A DNA stretch of 64,000 nucleotides from an uncultured Parabacteroides sp. (GTDB lineage: Bacteria > Bacteroidota > Bacteroidia > Bacteroidales > Tannerellaceae). A program made the position numbers and the translations under genes. The notes beneath the pieces were generated by a model, which worked only from the letters and a program-made list of their open reading frames with translations, was not told the origin of the DNA and made no database searches. Where the stretch lies: positions 39,244-103,243 of the forward strand of contig UQLN01000009.1 in assembly GCA_900541965.1 (NCBI GenBank). The letters are read 5' to 3'. Below, piece by piece: positions 7,998-16,659 of this stretch (within the stretch, counting starts at the first letter, position 1; the number at the start of each line of letters is the position of its first letter).

Positions 7998-9757
7998 ATG
8001 CCAATTCTAACATTTAAAGATACTTCTATTTTTATTTTTCTGATGCTTCTATTTTTACTACCCGGTTGTAGAAAATATGAATCTAAAGAAAGTATCCTTC
8101 TTGATAAGGCGGAAGAACTAATAAAGCTACATCCGGATAGTACGATTCTTTTTTTAGATTCTATAGAATATCCGGAAGGGTTAAATGATCGTTTACTTGC
8201 AAAATGGTGTTTATTATACGGCATAGCTGTTGATAAAGCCAAAGAGGGGGATGTACCTTCTGTATATCAACTTAGCAGAGCATTAAAATATTATGAAAAA
8301 CATAGGGACTTGAGTAAGTCTGCAAAAATTGGACTTTATCTCGGTCGCTCCTATGTAAATGATAAGGAGTACGAGAAAGCTATGGAAGCATATGATGCTG
8401 CATTGAATATAGCTATTGAAGTAAAGAATTATAATATAGCAGGATACATATTGAGTTATATGGGAGATTTGTATGAAATAAATGGAAATTTTTTATTTGC
8501 TGTAAATAAATATGAGGATAGTAGTAAATATTTTAAACTTGCTAATAATGATAGGAGTTATATTTTTGGTTTAGTAAATACAGCAAGAGAATGTGTATTA
8601 TGCGATTCTATAGATAAATCTTTATCTTTTTTTACAAAGCAGAAAATGCAGCTTTACTATTGGGTGATAAGGAAGTTATTTCTTATACTTATAATGGTTT
8701 AGGAGCTACTTATTGTACTATTGATAAATATAAAAAGGCGGAATATTATTATTTAAAAGCAATAGAAAATAATTCAACAGACTCTGCTTCTAACTATATG
8801 GGATTAGCTGAAATATATTTAGACTTAAAATATTTTGATAAAGCTAAAATGTTTTTAGATAAATCAAATATGAAAACAAAAAATAAATATATAGCTATAG
8901 GTATAACAGAAAATTACTATTTATTAGAAAAGGCAAAAGGAAATTATTCTAAAGCATTAGAATATTTAGAAAAATATTCATATTCAGCAGACTCTATTTC
9001 TAAAATAGAAAATAATACAAATGTATTAGCGACAGAAAAGAAATATAATTATATGAAGTTACATAATGAAAATATGCAATTAAAGATAAATAGACAAATA
9101 TATTATATTATTGCTTCCATATTATTACTGTGTATTTTTACTATAGCTATTATACATCTTCTTAGGATAAGAAAAAAAATATACATATATTGAATCAGCA
9201 AGTAGCAATAAATGAGCAAAACAGAAAAATATATGCTTTATCTGTAGAGTTGAATCAAAAAAAGGATATATTGTATCATCAGAAAAATCAGTTGGAAGAA
9301 AATAGTAAATTTAATCAATTGAAATCTGATATTTCTGAAGAAGAAAAAAGGTATATGAAATTGAAGAAGGATGTAGAAGTTGTTAATAACAAATTGATAG
9401 CTTGTAGAGAAGAACGAATATTATTATCGCCGATAGGTACTAAACTCTATAGATGGTCAGAAAAAGTGCAATCGAATATTTCTAGTCCATTAATTAAGTT
9501 CTATCCAATGGAAAAATATAGAAAACTTGATAAAGGATGTATACCCTATTGTATATAAGGAGTTGATAGAAAGATATTTTACACAAGTGGAGAAACGCTT
9601 TTGTTATTTATGCTTATTCAAATTGGATACGCGTCAAATATCTATATTGCTGAATATAAACCCTGAATCTGTTAATAAACAGCGTTTCCGCTCACGTCAA
9701 AAGTTTGATTTGGTAGGTACAAATGAAGATTTATATGTTTATCTTGTAAGTCTTTGA
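7998..9757 (+). pseudogene. Lipoprotein-TPR-transmembrane-HTH regulator, broken by three frameshifts
   Basis: Four successive reading frames make up one gene: 7998-8702, about 8625-9193, about 9172-9558 and about 9510-9757. Joined, they give about 586 residues: signal sequence with lipobox (LLPGC), tetratricopeptide-like repeats (about residues 30-330), one membrane helix (coded near 9097-9165), a Gln/Lys/Glu-rich coiled coil, and a C-terminal LuxR-like helix-turn-helix (DTRQISILLNINPESVNKQR). This is a known Bacteroidetes layout for membrane-spanning regulators with an extracytoplasmic TPR sensor and a cytoplasmic DNA-binding end. The breaks fall at homopolymers: T7 at 8627-8633, A8 at 9172-9179 and an A5 near 9512. 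Correcting them by +1, +1 and -1 restores a single frame whose length is divisible by three. It is either a recent pseudogene or a sequencing artefact. The region is extremely AT-rich. Confidence 0.75.
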
Positions 9758-10096
9758 TTAAGATGAACTCGTTAGATTACTATAGTTATGATATTCCTTT
9801 TCCCTTAAAAAAATAGATATGTTTTGCTTTCCGCGAACGTGGGATGTAAGAAAGATAGTAACGATATTTATTGAATATTTATTCCTGTATCAGTTGATAA
9901 ACAATGTTTCCATGTGTCACAAATACCTATTTTAGATAAATTCTCTGTTTGCTTTGTAATTTATTTATATTCAATGTGTTATATGTTTATGTATCATATA
10001 CTTTGTCAATTATATAATTATTAATTGACTGATTATCAGATGATATTTGTCAATCCCATAAAATGACCTATTTGCTATTTTGTTTAAAAGGACTAC

Positions 10097-10104
10097 TACT
10101 TTTG
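10097..10104 (+). promoter_or_regulatory. -7 promoter box (distal) upstream of the outer-membrane protein gene
   Basis: TACTTTTG matches TAnnTTTG. It drives a transcript covering the 31-codon open frame at 10125 and probably the gene at 10333. Confidence 0.5.
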
Positions 10105-10193
10105 TCGCATAAATAAACAAAGTTATGAATATATATAAAATGTTACTGTACATTATTATTACTTTATTTTCAAGGCTCGCCCAAATATTTATT

Positions 10194-10201
10194 TACTTTT
10201 G
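10194..10201 (+). promoter_or_regulatory. -7 promoter box (proximal) upstream of the outer-membrane protein gene
   Basis: TACTTTTG, inside the 3' part of the 31-codon open frame, 132 bases before the start chosen for the downstream gene. Confidence 0.5.
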
Positions 10202-10332
10202 CGACCTGTTGAATAACTAATCTGTATAAAACTATAGACGCTAAAAACAATTATCAAATAATAAATAACCTGCTTATTTATTTTAATATTAATTCTATGA
10301 TTAAGAAAACATTTATTTTAACGATTGGAAGT

Positions 10333-11025
10333 ATGAAAAAAGTTTTATTTTTATTTGTATCTTTATTTTGTGTGATGGCTGCTAATGCACAGTTTAAATT
10401 TACTCCTACCGTAGGAACTACTATTTTAAAAGAGAGCGCATTTAAAGCTAATTTTGGTGTTCAGGCCGGAATAGGGGTAAGATATTCTTTTAATAAAAAG
10501 GATGATGGTTTCGGTATTCAATCCGGGTTATATTTTATGCAACGGAATAGCTCTTCTTCAGGAACTACTTTGCATATGAGTGACGGTTCTTCTCAGTTAT
10601 TAATTCCAGAAACAGGAGATATTTTATCATCACCTTTAATTGGAACACCTGGAGGATCTACTTACAGCATAACTACTCATAGAAACTATCTTCAGTTGCC
10701 GGTTATGGCGGAGTGGGCAAAATATATAACTCCCGATATTCGTTTTCATGTAGCTGCAGGTCCTTATTTTGCTGTAGGTCTCGGTGGCAAAAACAAAGTA
10801 TCGACTATTTCCTGGGATAAAAGTGAGAATGTTCAGGCTGATGAAACATCTTGGGATCCTTTTAAATATAATAACTATAAACGTTTTGATTTTGGTTTGT
10901 CTTTCCAGACAGGTGTAGAAATAAAACGCGTTGCTATCCTGCTTAACTACAACATGAATTTGCTTCATAGAAATCAAGGCACAAAAGAAAACCTTGTGTC
11001 TATAGGGGTAGGTTACACTTTCTAA
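10333..11025 (+). CDS. Outer-membrane beta-barrel protein (PorT-like)
   Basis: A 230-residue exported protein. I chose the ATG at 10333 rather than the in-frame one 36 bases upstream because it starts a compact signal peptide (MKKVLFLFVSLFCVMAANAQ) with a purine-rich stretch before it. After the cleavage site the sequence alternates polar and aromatic residues in amphipathic strands and ends in a terminal aromatic (GVGYTF), typical of small Bacteroidetes outer-membrane barrels. No specific function can be assigned. Two promoter boxes lie upstream and a strong terminator follows. It sits just behind the broken TPR/HTH regulator, which might once have controlled it. Confidence 0.8.
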   Translation: MKKVLFLFVSLFCVMAANAQFKFTPTVGTTILKESAFKANFGVQAGIGVRYSFNKKDDGFGIQSGLYFMQRNSSSSGTTLHMSDGSSQLLIPETGDILSSPLIGTPGGSTYSITTHRNYLQLPVMAEWAKYITPDIRFHVAAGPYFAVGLGGKNKVSTISWDKSENVQADETSWDPFKYNNYKRFDFGLSFQTGVEIKRVAILLNYNMNLLHRNQGTKENLVSIGVGYTF

Positions 11026-11047
11026 GTATATAGATACATACATAAAA

Positions 11048-11094
11048 AGTCCTCTTTTTCCATTCAGACAATGGAAAAAGAGGGCTTTTCTTTT
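11048..11094 (+). terminator. Terminator after the outer-membrane protein gene
   Basis: CCTCTTTTTCCATT (11051-11064) pairs with AATGGAAAAAGAGG (11070-11083), extended by AGT/GCT (one wobble), and is followed by TTTTCTTTT. Confidence 0.85.
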
Positions 11095-11220
11095 GTATAA
11101 TTCTTTGCCACTCGAATTTATTACGTAGATTTACCGCAATTTTATTAACTAAAATAACAAACTATGAGCAAACTTTTCAATAAATAATAGATAATTCATT
11201 ATATACCAAACTCCTTTATT

Positions 11221-12057
11221 ATGAAAAAAGAAAAAATTAGAAGCCTGAGAGGTTACCCTCTTTGCGTCCTTATTCTTTGTATGTGTATCCTGCCTGTTTA
11301 TGCTGTTGATAACTTCCGGATAACAGATATCCGTTGTCTTGGTATGGGAGGAAACGGAGTTACCCAATCCGTATTATCTAATCCTTCGTTGGTCTGTCTT
11401 TATGATAGTAAACAGGTTCAGATAGATTATTTTAATCGTTATTCAGTGAAAGAATTGGGAACTATTCATGCCGGATTTATTTATCCTAACACACTATTAC
11501 CTGCCGCTGTTGATATCTTTTCTTTTGGTTTCGATGGCTATCGGGAAAGTATGTTCCGTCTTTCTATGGGAAAGCAATTGAATAGAAAGTGGAAAATAGG
11601 AATCAGTATTCAATATGCATTGTTGCAAACGGAATTATCAGAAAGGGTACTGCAAGGGCTTTCAACAGATGTTGGTATTCTTTATTCTCCTGTTGACAAA
11701 CTGTTGATTGGATTGTTGATAATGAATTTACCTTCAGTTACTATTCATTCAGAAGCTACTGATATTAAAATTCTTAATGACTATTCTATCCAGATAGGTT
11801 TTCAATGGTCGGTAATTAACAGCCTGTTGATAGCTAGTACTGTAGAGAGTAATAAAACGGTTTATTTAACAGGTAGTATCGGAGCAGAGTATATTCCTTT
11901 CAACCGGTTTTCGATTCGAGCGGGTATGAACTTATCCCCTCTTCAACCTTCATTAGGGATAGGATACCGTTTTTCCAGGTTTAGTCTGGATGTTGCCGGG
12001 ACTTATTATGCTGTGTTGGGAATAAGTACCGGTGTTGGAATAAAGTATACTTTTTAA
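11221..12057 (+). CDS. Exported beta-barrel protein of unknown function (PorV/UPF0164-like pattern)
   Basis: A 278-residue protein with a signal peptide (hydrophobic core at about residues 12-25, cleavage near VYA) and a body made of short glycine- and aromatic-rich beta strands. It ends in KYTF, as outer-membrane barrels do. The early motif RCLGMGGNGV resembles the start of PorV/UPF0164-type proteins, but I would not assign it firmly. The next gene starts 12 bases downstream and encodes a large surface protein with helix-hairpin-helix motifs, so the two are very likely co-expressed at the envelope. Confidence 0.65.
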   Translation: MKKEKIRSLRGYPLCVLILCMCILPVYAVDNFRITDIRCLGMGGNGVTQSVLSNPSLVCLYDSKQVQIDYFNRYSVKELGTIHAGFIYPNTLLPAAVDIFSFGFDGYRESMFRLSMGKQLNRKWKIGISIQYALLQTELSERVLQGLSTDVGILYSPVDKLLIGLLIMNLPSVTIHSEATDIKILNDYSIQIGFQWSVINSLLIASTVESNKTVYLTGSIGAEYIPFNRFSIRAGMNLSPLQPSLGIGYRFSRFSLDVAGTYYAVLGISTGVGIKYTF

Positions 12058-12069
12058 GGGTGTAAGGTT

Positions 12070-14130
12070 ATGAAACGGTTGTTTATAACCTTGTTGGTAT
12101 TTCTGTTGATAAATAGTTATCAACTTAAAAGCCAAATAAATCCATCTGTTGATAAATGGATGGAATATGTGGATGAAATGGCTCAGGAGACAGAAGATAC
12201 AGAACATATAAAGACACTGTATGCGGATTTATCTTATTTGTCCGAACATCCTTTTGAACTGAATACAGTTACGGAAGAACAGTTAAAACGGCTTCCTTTC
12301 TTATCTGATTTGCAAATTAAAGAGTTGTTGGAATATCGTTTACGCTATGGTAAACTGGTTACTGTTTATGAATTGAAGAATATTGTTTCATTCGATTTTG
12401 AAACAATATCCCTTTTCTTACCCTTTGTTTATATCAGTGAATTTACTGTTGAAAAACGTCCGTTTACTGTGAAAAAACTGTTTAAATATGGTTCTAATAA
12501 TCTACAAATCAGATATGATAGATGTTTTCAACAGAAAAAGGGATATTGTTCATATCCGGATAGTGTTTTATCGGAATATCCGAACCGGAGCTATCTGGGA
12601 GAACCGTTTTACCATTCACTTCGCTATTCCTATATTTTTGACGAGCGTCTTCAATTTGGGTTTGTGGCGGAAAAAGATGCCGGCGAACCTTTCTGGAATG
12701 GTTCTCATAAGGGATATGATTATTATTCAATTCACCTCTTATTAAAGGATATGGCTAAATGGTTGAAAAGTCTTGCCTTGGGTGATTATAAGGTTTCTTT
12801 CGGACAAGGATTGATAGTAAGTAATGATTTTACACCCGGACGCAGTGCACAGGTTGTACAAGCAGAAAGGCGTTCAAATGGTTTTAGAAAGCACTTTTCA
12901 ACAAATGAAAATGATTTTTTCCGGGGAATCGCATCTACTGTTTCATTCGGTAAATTCGATATAAGTATGTTCTGCTCATTCAGGAAACTGGATGCAAAAG
13001 TAGATAGTAATCAAATACGTTCTTTTAAAACAGATGGTTTGCATCGTCTGCCGGGGGATAGGGAAAAAATACGTAAAGCTCCTATGTGTACTTATGGAGG
13101 AAATATCCGTTATGCAACTCCTTCATTATGTTTGGGAATAACAGCTCTTTCCTATTCTTTCGGAAGTATGGAAGTTCAACCGGATTTAAAACCTTATAAC
13201 CTATATTATTTTAGAGGTGGAAATAACTTTAACATAGGTGTTGATTACCTGTTGAAAATAAAAAATATGAAATTATATGGTGAAACTGCTGTTTCGGCGA
13301 ATGGTGCTTGTGCCACTTTGAATGCATTTCAGTTAACACCGGTTTCTTATTTTTCTTTCCTTATGCTATACCGGTATTATGATTTGCGTTACCAGGCATT
13401 CTTTGGCAATGCTTTTTCACAAAGTTCAATGATACAAAATGAACAGGGTATGTATGTAGGAATGCAATGGACACCTTTTGCCCGTTGGAAATTATCGGCT
13501 TATGCAGATCTATTTCGTTTTCCCTGGCTTAAGTATGGAGTAGATGCTCCTTCGGGTGGAAAAGAATATATGTGTCAGATAGGTTATCATCCGGCTAAGG
13601 ATGTATCGGTGTATTTTCGATATCGATATAAGCAAAAAGATAAAAACGGATTCAAAGAAGAAACGACTTCCCTCCTTTTGCTTCCTTCTGTTCAGCAGCG
13701 GTTGAGATTACAATTTTTATATACGATATCCCCTTCTGTCTCTTTACGGACATCTGTAGACGGAGTTTTCAACAAAGAAACAGAAAAAAGAAGTTCCGGT
13801 TGGATGTTGGCACAAAGTATGGGATGGAAGCCGGTAAAGGTTCCTTTTCAGGCAGATTTATATGTGGCTTTTTTTCATACGGACGATTACTACAGTCGCA
13901 TAAGTTCTTATGAAAAGAATATACTTTATGCTTTCAATTCTTCTTCTTTTTACGGGAAAGGTTTTCGTGGTGCAATTTCTTTACGCTGGGATTTTTTGAA
14001 ACGGTTTACTTTTTCGGCAAAATGGGCATGTAGTTACTATTTGGACCGGGATAAAATTGGAACAAACCAGGAAGAGATAAACGGATCTGTTAAAACAGAT
14101 TTGTATGCATTGCTGCGTTGTAAGTTTTGA
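12070..14130 (+). CDS. Helix-hairpin-helix domain surface/outer-membrane protein
   Basis: A 686-residue exported protein with a short signal peptide. Residues about 55-130 contain one or two ComEA-like helix-hairpin-helix units (ELNTVTEEQLKRLPFLSDLQ is typical), a motif better known from DNA-binding proteins. The remaining 550 residues are beta-rich with many Tyr/Phe/Trp and end in CKF, consistent with a large outer-membrane barrel. This combination recurs in Bacteroidetes; its function is unknown and DNA contact is only an inference from the HhH motif. It follows the small barrel gene by 12 bases. Many AT-rich codons, like its neighbours. Confidence 0.75.
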   Translation: MKRLFITLLVFLLINSYQLKSQINPSVDKWMEYVDEMAQETEDTEHIKTLYADLSYLSEHPFELNTVTEEQLKRLPFLSDLQIKELLEYRLRYGKLVTVYELKNIVSFDFETISLFLPFVYISEFTVEKRPFTVKKLFKYGSNNLQIRYDRCFQQKKGYCSYPDSVLSEYPNRSYLGEPFYHSLRYSYIFDERLQFGFVAEKDAGEPFWNGSHKGYDYYSIHLLLKDMAKWLKSLALGDYKVSFGQGLIVSNDFTPGRSAQVVQAERRSNGFRKHFSTNENDFFRGIASTVSFGKFDISMFCSFRKLDAKVDSNQIRSFKTDGLHRLPGDREKIRKAPMCTYGGNIRYATPSLCLGITALSYSFGSMEVQPDLKPYNLYYFRGGNNFNIGVDYLLKIKNMKLYGETAVSANGACATLNAFQLTPVSYFSFLMLYRYYDLRYQAFFGNAFSQSSMIQNEQGMYVGMQWTPFARWKLSAYADLFRFPWLKYGVDAPSGGKEYMCQIGYHPAKDVSVYFRYRYKQKDKNGFKEETTSLLLLPSVQQRLRLQFLYTISPSVSLRTSVDGVFNKETEKRSSGWMLAQSMGWKPVKVPFQADLYVAFFHTDDYYSRISSYEKNILYAFNSSSFYGKGFRGAISLRWDFLKRFTFSAKWACSYYLDRDKIGTNQEEINGSVKTDLYALLRCKF

Positions 14131-14212
14131 TGGTATGGTTTATTTATTCATGATATGTGCTAAATAGTTATAAAGCATTGCTGTATAAACTTTGTCATTC
14201 TTATAGCTTTTG

Positions 14213-14220
14213 TAGTTTTG
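14213..14220 (+). promoter_or_regulatory. Promoter of the radical SAM gene
   Basis: TAGTTTTG matches the -7 consensus, and a TTTG 18 bases upstream (14191-14194) fits the -33 element. It decides the start of the following gene: ATG at 14276 leaves a leader of about 50 bases. Confidence 0.6.
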
Positions 14221-14275
14221 TATTCGCATTCATCAGAATATGCAGAACTTGTTAAAACAAAAAAGTAATTATAAT

Positions 14276-15055
14276 ATGTCTACAATCCTTTTTGATAAAA
14301 TAGTGTTCGGCCCAATACATAGCCGGAGACTAGGAGTTTCTCTGGGTATGAATTTGTTGCCTACAGACGGTAAATTATGTTCGTTTAACTGTATATACTG
14401 CGAATGCGGTCTGAATGAAGAACGTCGTACTCATAGCAAGTTACCTACCCGTGAAGAGGTGAAGGAGGCTTTGATTCAAAAATTATCGACTATGCAGGCA
14501 GAAGGTATTACGCCGGATGTAATTACATTTGCCGGTAACGGCGAACCAAGCATGCATCCGGAATTCGGAGGAATTATAGAAGATACCATTATAACCCGTG
14601 ACCATTTCTTTCCTTCTGCAAAGATTGCCGTATTATCCAATTCAACAATGCTTCATAGGGAAGATGTGTTTCAGGCCTTAAATAAAGTGGAAGATAATAT
14701 ATTGAAACTGGATTCTGTCCTGGATAGCCGGATACGGCAATTGAATGTACCTAATTCCCCTTCTTTCACATATGACAAACTGTTGGAACAGTTATGTCGT
14801 TTTAACGGTAATCTGATTATACAGACAATGTTTTTAAAAGGTGAAATAGATGGTAAAAGCATTGATAATACCACTGAACAGGAAATATCCGGATGGTTGG
14901 ATGCCCTGAAGAAAATAAATCCCAAGCAAGTAATGATTTATACGATAGACAGGGAAACACCTGTAAAGAATCTCCGTAAAGTAACAAAAGAAGAACTCGA
15001 AGCAATAGCCGATAAAGCCAGAAAAGAAGGGTTCGACGTCACAGTATCAGCTTGA
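14276..15055 (+). CDS. Radical SAM protein (COG0731-like)
   Basis: A 259-residue radical S-adenosylmethionine enzyme. The CX3CX2C cluster motif is CSFNCIYC at about residues 36-43, followed by GNGEPSMHP near 85-93, a typical glycine-rich SAM-contacting segment. The fold continues to a TIM-barrel-like C-terminal part (YTIDRETP). COG0731-type proteins include wybutosine-related and uncharacterised oxidoreductases; the substrate cannot be predicted here. I start at 14276 because the protein from the earlier in-frame ATG (14240) has a poorly conserved-looking 12-residue lead. The gene stands alone. Confidence 0.85.
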   Translation: MSTILFDKIVFGPIHSRRLGVSLGMNLLPTDGKLCSFNCIYCECGLNEERRTHSKLPTREEVKEALIQKLSTMQAEGITPDVITFAGNGEPSMHPEFGGIIEDTIITRDHFFPSAKIAVLSNSTMLHREDVFQALNKVEDNILKLDSVLDSRIRQLNVPNSPSFTYDKLLEQLCRFNGNLIIQTMFLKGEIDGKSIDNTTEQEISGWLDALKKINPKQVMIYTIDRETPVKNLRKVTKEELEAIADKARKEGFDVTVSA

Positions 15056-15071
15056 TGAATAAATTGTAAAT

Positions 15072-15171
15072 AGGTGACAGTTGGCAGTTATTCTGGTTTT
15101 CATACCGGACGCGAAACTTAACTGTCAACTGTCACCTATCAATTGTCACCTGAAAAATGTAAAACATTTTT
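15072..15171. terminator. Bidirectional terminator region built from 7-bp repeats
   Basis: AGGTGACAGTTGGCAGTTA (15072-15090) pairs with TAACTGTCAACTGTCACCT (15119-15137), 18 of 19 positions plus one wobble. The right arm continues as a 7-bp tandem series (AACTGTC, AACTGTC, ACCTATC, AATTGTC, ACCT). A second hairpin, AAAAATGT-AAA-ACATTTTT (15153-15171), follows. It lies between two convergent genes and can stop both. Confidence 0.65.
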
Positions 15172-15813
15172 CTAGAAACATACTCCGAAACGGAATCCTA
15201 AGTTATTCAATCCGTCTACCGAGTAAGAAAGTACCTTGCTTTTATTTGTTGCATAGTTATAATAGAATGCAGCATGGAATCCTAACCGTTTAAAAGCAAC
15301 AGGCCGGATATTGATACCTATTTCCGGAGATATATAAAACCCCCAGGGATTGTCATATACACGTACTAAGCTTGTATATGCAGAGCTTTCACTGTACATG
15401 GTACCCAGCTTCAATCCTATATAAGGTTTGAAATGATTACTCTTAAGCGGTGTCCAATAGCGGGTAGAAAGACCGAACGGCAATTGGAAAGTAGATTGTT
15501 GTAAATCGGTATTCAATGTTTGCGTCTCGGAAATATGTAAAGTCGTCCGTGGAATATACCGGTGGTTTGAGTGATAATTAATAAAAGCACCTACCGACCA
15601 GTTCGGAAGAACTTCATACCCACCTTCAAAATTGGCTCCCCAGCCACTTGCCTTATCAGCAAAACTGGTGTTTACAGGAATATTTACCTGCCAGTCTATA
15701 TTAAAATGCCATCTATCTATAAAATCTTGTGCATGTCCCAATAAAGGAAAAGCACATAATAGAACAGCAAACAATATTATTTTTTTTAATGATTTAGTCT
15801 TTATCTTTTTCAT
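15172..15813 (-). CDS. Porin-family outer-membrane beta-barrel protein
   Basis: A 213-residue exported protein. The N-terminus is very basic (MKKIKTKSLKK), followed by a hydrophobic core and a cleavage site after GHAQ. The body has alternating beta strands with aromatic belts and ends in RFGVCF, with a terminal Phe as expected for insertion by the BAM machinery. It resembles DUF3575/OmpA-barrel-like porins, but I cannot be specific. It is the second gene of a unit with the DUF4136 lipoprotein, starting 15 bases after that gene's stop. Confidence 0.75.
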   Translation of the reverse strand: MKKIKTKSLKKIILFAVLLCAFPLLGHAQDFIDRWHFNIDWQVNIPVNTSFADKASGWGANFEGGYEVLPNWSVGAFINYHSNHRYIPRTTLHISETQTLNTDLQQSTFQLPFGLSTRYWTPLKSNHFKPYIGLKLGTMYSESSAYTSLVRVYDNPWGFYISPEIGINIRPVAFKRLGFHAAFYYNYATNKSKVLSYSVDGLNNLGFRFGVCF

Positions 15814-15828
15814 AATCGTTCCTCCTGG

Positions 15829-16428
15829 TTACTTTTTGATAATTGGTGATTGGGTAAATGCTTGTTCGATGGCACGCAGAGTTAATTGCATGTTCATTTT
15901 TGAATTACTGTACAATAATCCGGACATATTAGCGTGCCATATAATCGGAAGTTCTTTTTCTGTACTGGTCAGATTAACCAAGTCGATAATCATAGTTCCG
16001 GTATTATAACTGTAAGCAACAGGGAATGGATAATACCAGCCGTTCCAGAAGGAGCCCCAATAGCTATATCCCCAACCGAAGTAAGGATAACCTTGTACAC
16101 GTACTGTTTTTTCTGCATAAGAAAGCTGTAAACCGAGATTTGCCTTGTCCTTTTCTTTGATTCTTTGGTATCCGCGGCTACTCATTTCTTCTTCTACATT
16201 ACTGATAATTTTTTTTGCATTTTCATCAGTCCAGTATTTTGCTTTCATGTCGCTTCCCGGGATGGCAATACTATCCGGAAGATAATAGGTACTAAACTTG
16301 TTAAAGTTTACATCTTTGTCATAGTTCGTATAAACCATGAAATCGTTGTCCAGCTTAGACATGTCCGGCTCTTTTTGGCAGGATATAGCCAAAATAGCCA
16401 TAAGTGAAAACATTGCTACTTTTTTCAT
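15829..16428 (-). CDS. DUF4136 domain lipoprotein
   Basis: A 199-residue lipoprotein: signal peptide ending in the lipobox LAISC (Cys at about residue 17). The mature part has the DUF4136 pattern: a YTNYDKDVNFNKFSTYYLPDS start, a degenerate Tyr/Trp/Gly-rich middle (about 120-145), and GTMIIDLVNLTSTEKELPIIWHAN near 145-170. DUF4136 proteins are envelope proteins of unknown function. A -7 box lies upstream (16489-16496), and the barrel protein gene follows 15 bases later, so the pair probably acts together in the outer membrane. Confidence 0.82.
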   Translation of the reverse strand: MKKVAMFSLMAILAISCQKEPDMSKLDNDFMVYTNYDKDVNFNKFSTYYLPDSIAIPGSDMKAKYWTDENAKKIISNVEEEMSSRGYQRIKEKDKANLGLQLSYAEKTVRVQGYPYFGWGYSYWGSFWNGWYYPFPVAYSYNTGTMIIDLVNLTSTEKELPIIWHANMSGLLYSNSKMNMQLTLRAIEQAFTQSPIIKK

Positions 16429-16488
16429 TTGTTTACATCAGTTTAAGTTATTATAATATATAGATATACTGCAAGTTAGATACATCCG

Positions 16489-16496
16489 CAAACATA
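16489..16496 (-). promoter_or_regulatory. -7 promoter box for the DUF4136 gene
   Basis: CAAACATA reads TATGTTTG on the minus strand, matching TAnnTTTG; the start codon is about 60 bases downstream. Confidence 0.55.
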
Positions 16497-16590
16497 CAAT
16501 TTAAATTTTTAAAATACTAATCAGTTACTTGTTTGAATAGTTTTTTTGAGTTAGTTAAATATCTTTTTAGTAAAACAAAATAAAAAAAGA

Positions 16591-16640
16591 TTCAGGCACG
16601 GATTAGACATAATCTGAGATTCGTCTAATCCGTGCCTGAA
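16591..16640 (-). terminator. Terminator of the sulP gene, with a dispersed-repeat sequence
   Basis: TTCAGGCACGGATTAGAC (16591-16608) and GTCTAATCCGTGCCTGAA (16623-16640) are perfect 18-base inverted arms with a 14-base loop. On the minus strand the stem is followed by TCTTTTTTTATTTT, so it terminates sulP. The core CGTCTAATCCGTG recurs almost exactly in the inverted repeat at 49175-49283. Confidence 0.85.
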
Positions 16641-16659
16641 AATATTTTATGTAAAATTT

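Larger units (their letters stand above)
9758..10332. other. AT-rich intergenic region with two promoter boxes
   Basis: About 575 bases. Two TAnnTTTG boxes are present (10097-10104 and 10194-10201). Between them lies a 31-codon open frame (10125-10220) starting with a hydrophobic signal-like stretch and having no other features; it may be a leader peptide, a relic or chance. The 13-mer TCATATACTTTGT at 9994-10006 also occurs at 7924-7936 before the broken regulator gene. Confidence 0.5.
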
